Assembly (NCBI GenBank): GCA_900769615.1
Contig: CAAGHH010000021.1
Span: forward strand, 124,001 to 188,000
Source: Selenomonadales bacterium
GTDB lineage: Bacteria > Bacillota > Negativicutes > Selenomonadales > Selenomonadaceae
DNA: 64,000 bases
Reading direction: 5' to 3'
Position 1 is the first letter of the stretch; every line of letters starts with the position of its first letter. The notes under the pieces were generated by a model that saw nothing but the letters and a program-made list of their open reading frames with translations, ran no database searches and was not told the origin of the DNA. Positions 61,397-64,000 of the stretch are shown here, in pieces. The translations under genes were made by a program, and so were the position numbers.

Positions 61397-63151
61397 TTAC
61401 TCAGCCAATACTTTCATAACGTCATTTGCTATTTGCGGTGCAGTTAAATGACATTCTTCAGCTAATTCAGCAGGATCGTAACGATCATAAAATTTCTTGG
61501 CCAAACCGAAATTTAATACCTTCATCGCCGAATTGCCATAGAATCGAGCTATTTTTTCACCAAAACCGCCATCGAGCACTCCATCTTCCAAAGTAACTAC
61601 AATATCATGCTTAGCCTTTAATTCATTTAATAACGCTTTATCTTGTCCCGTAATATACTTAGGATTTATTATGGTAGCTTTTATGCCCTGCTTAGCTAAT
61701 TCTTTCGCAGCGTCTTCTGCTAACCAATAAAAATTACCCAGACCAATTATTGCCACGTTGCTGCCATTTTGCGTAACTTCGTATTTATTAATTTCTCCAT
61801 AATTACTAGCTACGGGCAAATCCCGCACCTTAGTTAACAACACTGGTACTCTTATAGCCACTGGATAATCTTCCTGCGCTATCGACCAATCCAGCATAGC
61901 TAAATATTCTTTATACGATGTCGGCGCCAAATATACTAAATTGGGAATATTACTCAGTAATGGTATATCAAATAAGCAAAGATGCGTTACATCATTTAAA
62001 CTATAGAGAGAACCGCCAAACACTAAGAACGTTGCTGGATTTTTATTAATGCAAACATCCTGCGATATTTGATCATAAGCACGTTGAAAAAAGGTACTAT
62101 ACGTAGCAAATACTGGATGCGCCCCATTTTTAGCTAAGCCTGACGCCATTGCTACGCCCTGTTCTTCAGCTATACCAACATCAATATACTGCTTGCCAGC
62201 CTCCTTACGCCGCTCTGGCGTAAAGCCCATAACGGCTGGCACTGCTGCTGTCATCACCACCAGCTTATCATCCGTTTTCATTTTGTCCAGCAAAAATTTC
62301 GCCGTTATCTCTGCTGGCATATCTTCGTAATCAACCTTGTTTTTACCAGTTTCAATATCAAAAGGCAAATGCCAATGCCAAGCTTCCTTATTTTCTTCAG
62401 CAAATTTATAGCCTTTGCCTTTTTGCGTAACAATATGCACCACTACCGGATGATCAATATCTTTAACTTCGTTAAAAGCCTTTATTAAAGCTTCGCTGTC
62501 ATTACCATCAGCGACAAAACAGTAATCTAGTCCCATTGCTTTAAATAAATTATTAGAACCTTGACCATTATTGTCTCTAAGTTCCTTAAACCCTTTATAC
62601 ATGCCGCCATGAACTTCGGCTATGGACATATCATTATCATTAAAGACGATAATTAGATTAGTATTTAATTCACCAATAGTATCAAGCCCTTCTAAAGCTT
62701 CACCACCGCTCATAGATCCATCACCTATGATAGCTACAATATTTTCCTTATCACCTTTAAGATCACGCGCCATTGCCAAGCCTGAGGCTAAACTAAGTGA
62801 GGTTGAAGTATGCCCTATATTAAAAAAATCATGTTCACTTTCATCAGGATTAGTATAACCTGATACATCATCATAATGGGCTGCGTCAAGATAAGCCTGT
62901 TTACGTCCCGTTAGCATTTTATGTGAATACGCTTGATGTGAAACATCAAAAACAAATTTGTCGTGAGGTGAGTCAAACACCGTATGCAAGGCAATGGTAG
63001 CTTCTACCATACCAAAATCCGGTCCAAAATGACCACCATGAATACTCGCCCGTTTTAAAAGGGCAGCTCGCATCTCTTTAGCTAATTCTTGGCGCTCACT
63101 TGCATTAAACTTTTTCAAGTCGGCTGGACCATTTATTTTTTCTAGTAACAT
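61397..63151 (-). CDS. DXS-like thiamine-diphosphate enzyme with altered substrate motif
   Basis: 584 residues, shorter than typical DXS (about 620). Thiamine-diphosphate features are present: GDGSMSGGEALEGLD and FNDNDMSI. The acidic activator is in VGIAEEQGVAM, and His in WHWHLPFD and RASIHGGHFGPDFG. But where DXS has DRAGxVGxDG it reads FGGSLYSLND, so the DRAG Arg is a Gly and the D427 equivalent is Asn. YSTFFQRAYDQ and the later AIRVP Arg are kept. It follows merR by 6 bases. It may be a transketolase-like relative with another acceptor. Confidence 0.8.
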   Translation of the reverse strand: MLLEKINGPADLKKFNASERQELAKEMRAALLKRASIHGGHFGPDFGMVEATIALHTVFDSPHDKFVFDVSHQAYSHKMLTGRKQAYLDAAHYDDVSGYTNPDESEHDFFNIGHTSTSLSLASGLAMARDLKGDKENIVAIIGDGSMSGGEALEGLDTIGELNTNLIIVFNDNDMSIAEVHGGMYKGFKELRDNNGQGSNNLFKAMGLDYCFVADGNDSEALIKAFNEVKDIDHPVVVHIVTQKGKGYKFAEENKEAWHWHLPFDIETGKNKVDYEDMPAEITAKFLLDKMKTDDKLVVMTAAVPAVMGFTPERRKEAGKQYIDVGIAEEQGVAMASGLAKNGAHPVFATYSTFFQRAYDQISQDVCINKNPATFLVFGGSLYSLNDVTHLCLFDIPLLSNIPNLVYLAPTSYKEYLAMLDWSIAQEDYPVAIRVPVLLTKVRDLPVASNYGEINKYEVTQNGSNVAIIGLGNFYWLAEDAAKELAKQGIKATIINPKYITGQDKALLNELKAKHDIVVTLEDGVLDGGFGEKIARFYGNSAMKVLNFGLAKKFYDRYDPAELAEECHLTAPQIANDVMKVLAE

Positions 63152-63157
63152 TTATAT

Positions 63158-63604
63158 TCATCCTTTCTGTTTGGGCTTTACACACATGGGATTTTCTTTG
63201 CCTGTTTCTTTAACATAATCATCAACGTTTATTCCTTCGGCGGACCCCTTGGCTAAGGCTTTATTATAAAACCAATCCTTATAATCCAGCTCTTGCATAT
63301 AATAATCGAGCTGATCTATCTGATCTTGTACAAATTGCCGCTGTGCCTTGATAAGCTCATAGCGAGCGTTTAAACTAGCATCACCTTTTTTGCAAAGCTC
63401 CACATATTCCTTGATTCTTCTTATCGGCATACCAGTATTTTTTAAGCAGCTAAGTATTCTGAGCCACCCAAAATCCTGTTCATCGAAAATACGAATACCA
63501 TTAACTCTTTTGATATCCGGCAGCAAGCCTTCTTTATCATAATAACGAATTGCCGAAGGTGATATTCCCATCCTCTCAGCTATTTCTGATATCGTAAAAT
63601 TCAT
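63158..63604 (-). CDS. MerR-family transcriptional regulator
   Basis: 148 residues. N-terminal winged helix (FTISEIAERMGISPSAIRYYDKEGLLPDIKR), then a dimer coiled coil (KAQRQFVQDQIDQLDYYMQELDY) and a tail with one cysteine (NPMCVKPK). ATG follows GGAGGAG. Its own promoter has a 19-base spacer holding a 20-base palindrome. It precedes the DXS-like gene and probably controls it and itself. Confidence 0.93.
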   Translation of the reverse strand: MNFTISEIAERMGISPSAIRYYDKEGLLPDIKRVNGIRIFDEQDFGWLRILSCLKNTGMPIRRIKEYVELCKKGDASLNARYELIKAQRQFVQDQIDQLDYYMQELDYKDWFYNKALAKGSAEGINVDDYVKETGKENPMCVKPKQKG

Positions 63605-63627
63605 ATTAAGCTCCTCCTTTGTTTTTT

Positions 63628-63658
63628 AGGATAAAACTTAAAGTATACTTTAAGTCAA
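63628..63658 (-). promoter_or_regulatory. MerR-type promoter with palindromic operator
   Basis: Minus strand TTGACT (63658-63653), 19-base spacer, TATCCT (63633-63628). The long spacer and the perfect palindrome ACTTAAAGTA/TACTTTAAGT at 63636-63655 are typical of promoters that MerR proteins untwist. Confidence 0.85.
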
Positions 63659-63671
63659 GCATTTTTTTTAC

Positions 63672-63707
63672 AAAAAAACCTTCTGCTGCTCACAGAAGGT
63701 TTTTTTC
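63672..63707 (-). terminator. Terminator after csaB
   Basis: AAAAAACCTTCTG pairs with CAGAAGGTTTTTTT around a short loop, directly past the csaB stop. Confidence 0.92.
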
Positions 63708-64000
63708 AATGTTCTATTAAATCAATTGCTAACTCAGCATTGCGCGCTGCCAAATCCCTCAACTTGGTCAACAGCTCAGCATTGCGCTGCCGAAATGTTT
63801 CTTTATCATTCCATTTGCGCCTGATTTCAATCATTAGTTCATCAGCTTTGACATCAGCTAAATTACCAACAGGCTTTTCTCCAACTGATGCTAAAAAGCG
63901 ATCAATTTTAGGATCATAGGATATGCCAAGCATAGGCACCCCCATAACACCTGCAAAAATCAAGGCATGCAAGCGTATTCCCAGCATTAAATCCATATTA
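63706..64000 (-). CDS. csaB: Polysaccharide pyruvyl transferase CsaB, C-terminal fragment (cut by window edge)
   Basis: About 98 residues are visible and the N-terminus lies beyond the right edge. GIRLHALIFAGVMGVPMLGISYDPKIDRFL matches the CsaB/polysaccharide pyruvyl transferase core. CsaB adds pyruvate to cell-wall polymers, which in S-layer-bearing Firmicutes and Negativicutes lets SLH-domain proteins attach; in Negativicutes this helps tether the outer membrane. The tail (RKWNDKETFRQRNAELLTKL) is helical. Name is by resemblance. Confidence 0.8.
   Translation of the reverse strand, partial: NMDLMLGIRLHALIFAGVMGVPMLGISYDPKIDRFLASVGEKPVGNLADVKADELMIEIRRKWNDKETFRQRNAELLTKLRDLAARNAELAIDLIEH

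Noticed and set aside
1..64000. CRISPR arrays, prophage, transposase genes or known riboswitches
   Set aside because: No repeat-spacer arrays, integrase or transposase reading frames, and no leader matching T-box, SAM, TPP or similar families was recognised by eye.

Overview
The window is a gene-dense, moderately AT-rich bacterial chromosome segment with almost everything on the minus strand. Only three protein genes are on the plus strand: an FAD dehydrogenase, rpsT and an HD-GYP protein. It looks like a Gram-negative Firmicute of the class Negativicutes, probably Selenomonadales. The evidence is Firmicute-type gene content and order (lepA-hemW-hrcA-grpE-dnaK-dnaJ-prmA-rsmE-mtaB with a CIRCE operator, rpsU-yqeY, niaR, floA) combined with diderm genes (a TolC outer-membrane protein with MacA/MacB-like partners, FtsEX next to an EnvC-like protein) and a C-terminal csaB fragment. 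No transposase, prophage, CRISPR array or rRNA gene was seen, and no stretch over 300 bases lacks a gene.

Layout. 1-3.2 kb: a CheX gene cut by the window edge, a receiver-CheX fusion, a glyoxalase-like protein and PutP. 3.4-9.9 kb: the plus-strand FAD dehydrogenase, then a minus-strand run tRNA-Asn/Glu/Val, niaR, an HD hydrolase, glnS, a small unknown and an ArsB/NhaD-type permease. 9.9-14.2 kb: DUF523, an exonuclease, the electron-bifurcating pair nfnAB and a short metF. 14.3-20.4 kb: one unit tatA-tatC-ubiD-ubiA-folD-fhs with a clear promoter and terminator. 20.5-26 kb: nfeD-floA-unknown-polyprenyl synthase-tatB, and a methyl-accepting chemotaxis protein. 26-38.9 kb: the translation and heat-shock block. 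38.9-42.8 kb: an AMIN-domain amidase, a SEC-C protein and a MATE pump. 42.9-50.3 kb: amino-acid ABC genes split by a sugar-type lipoprotein plus a YesM/YesN-like two-component pair. 50.4-60 kb: HD-GYP, then ftsE-ftsX-envC-ctpA-tolC-macA-macB. 60-64 kb: a Tat-exported phosphoesterase, a deoxyxylulose-phosphate-synthase-like enzyme, its MerR regulator and the end of csaB.

How the genes fit together. The tat genes would export folded proteins such as the twin-arginine phosphoesterase. UbiA, UbiD and the polyprenyl synthase suggest menaquinone synthesis. fhs, folD, metF and nfnAB form a one-carbon and redox set. FtsEX, the M23 protein, the AMIN amidase and CtpA point to septal wall splitting beneath an outer membrane.

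The observations most worth checking are a MerR-controlled DXS paralogue that has lost the DRAG-type substrate-phosphate motif; a probable three-component lipoprotein/kinase/regulator sensor inside a split amino-acid transporter locus; an FtsEX-linked M23 protein whose zinc ligands look intact; and a short palindrome at 49.3 kb that resembles paired insertion-sequence ends. Many genes appear to start with TTG, often placed 6 bases after a GGTG-type ribosome binding site.
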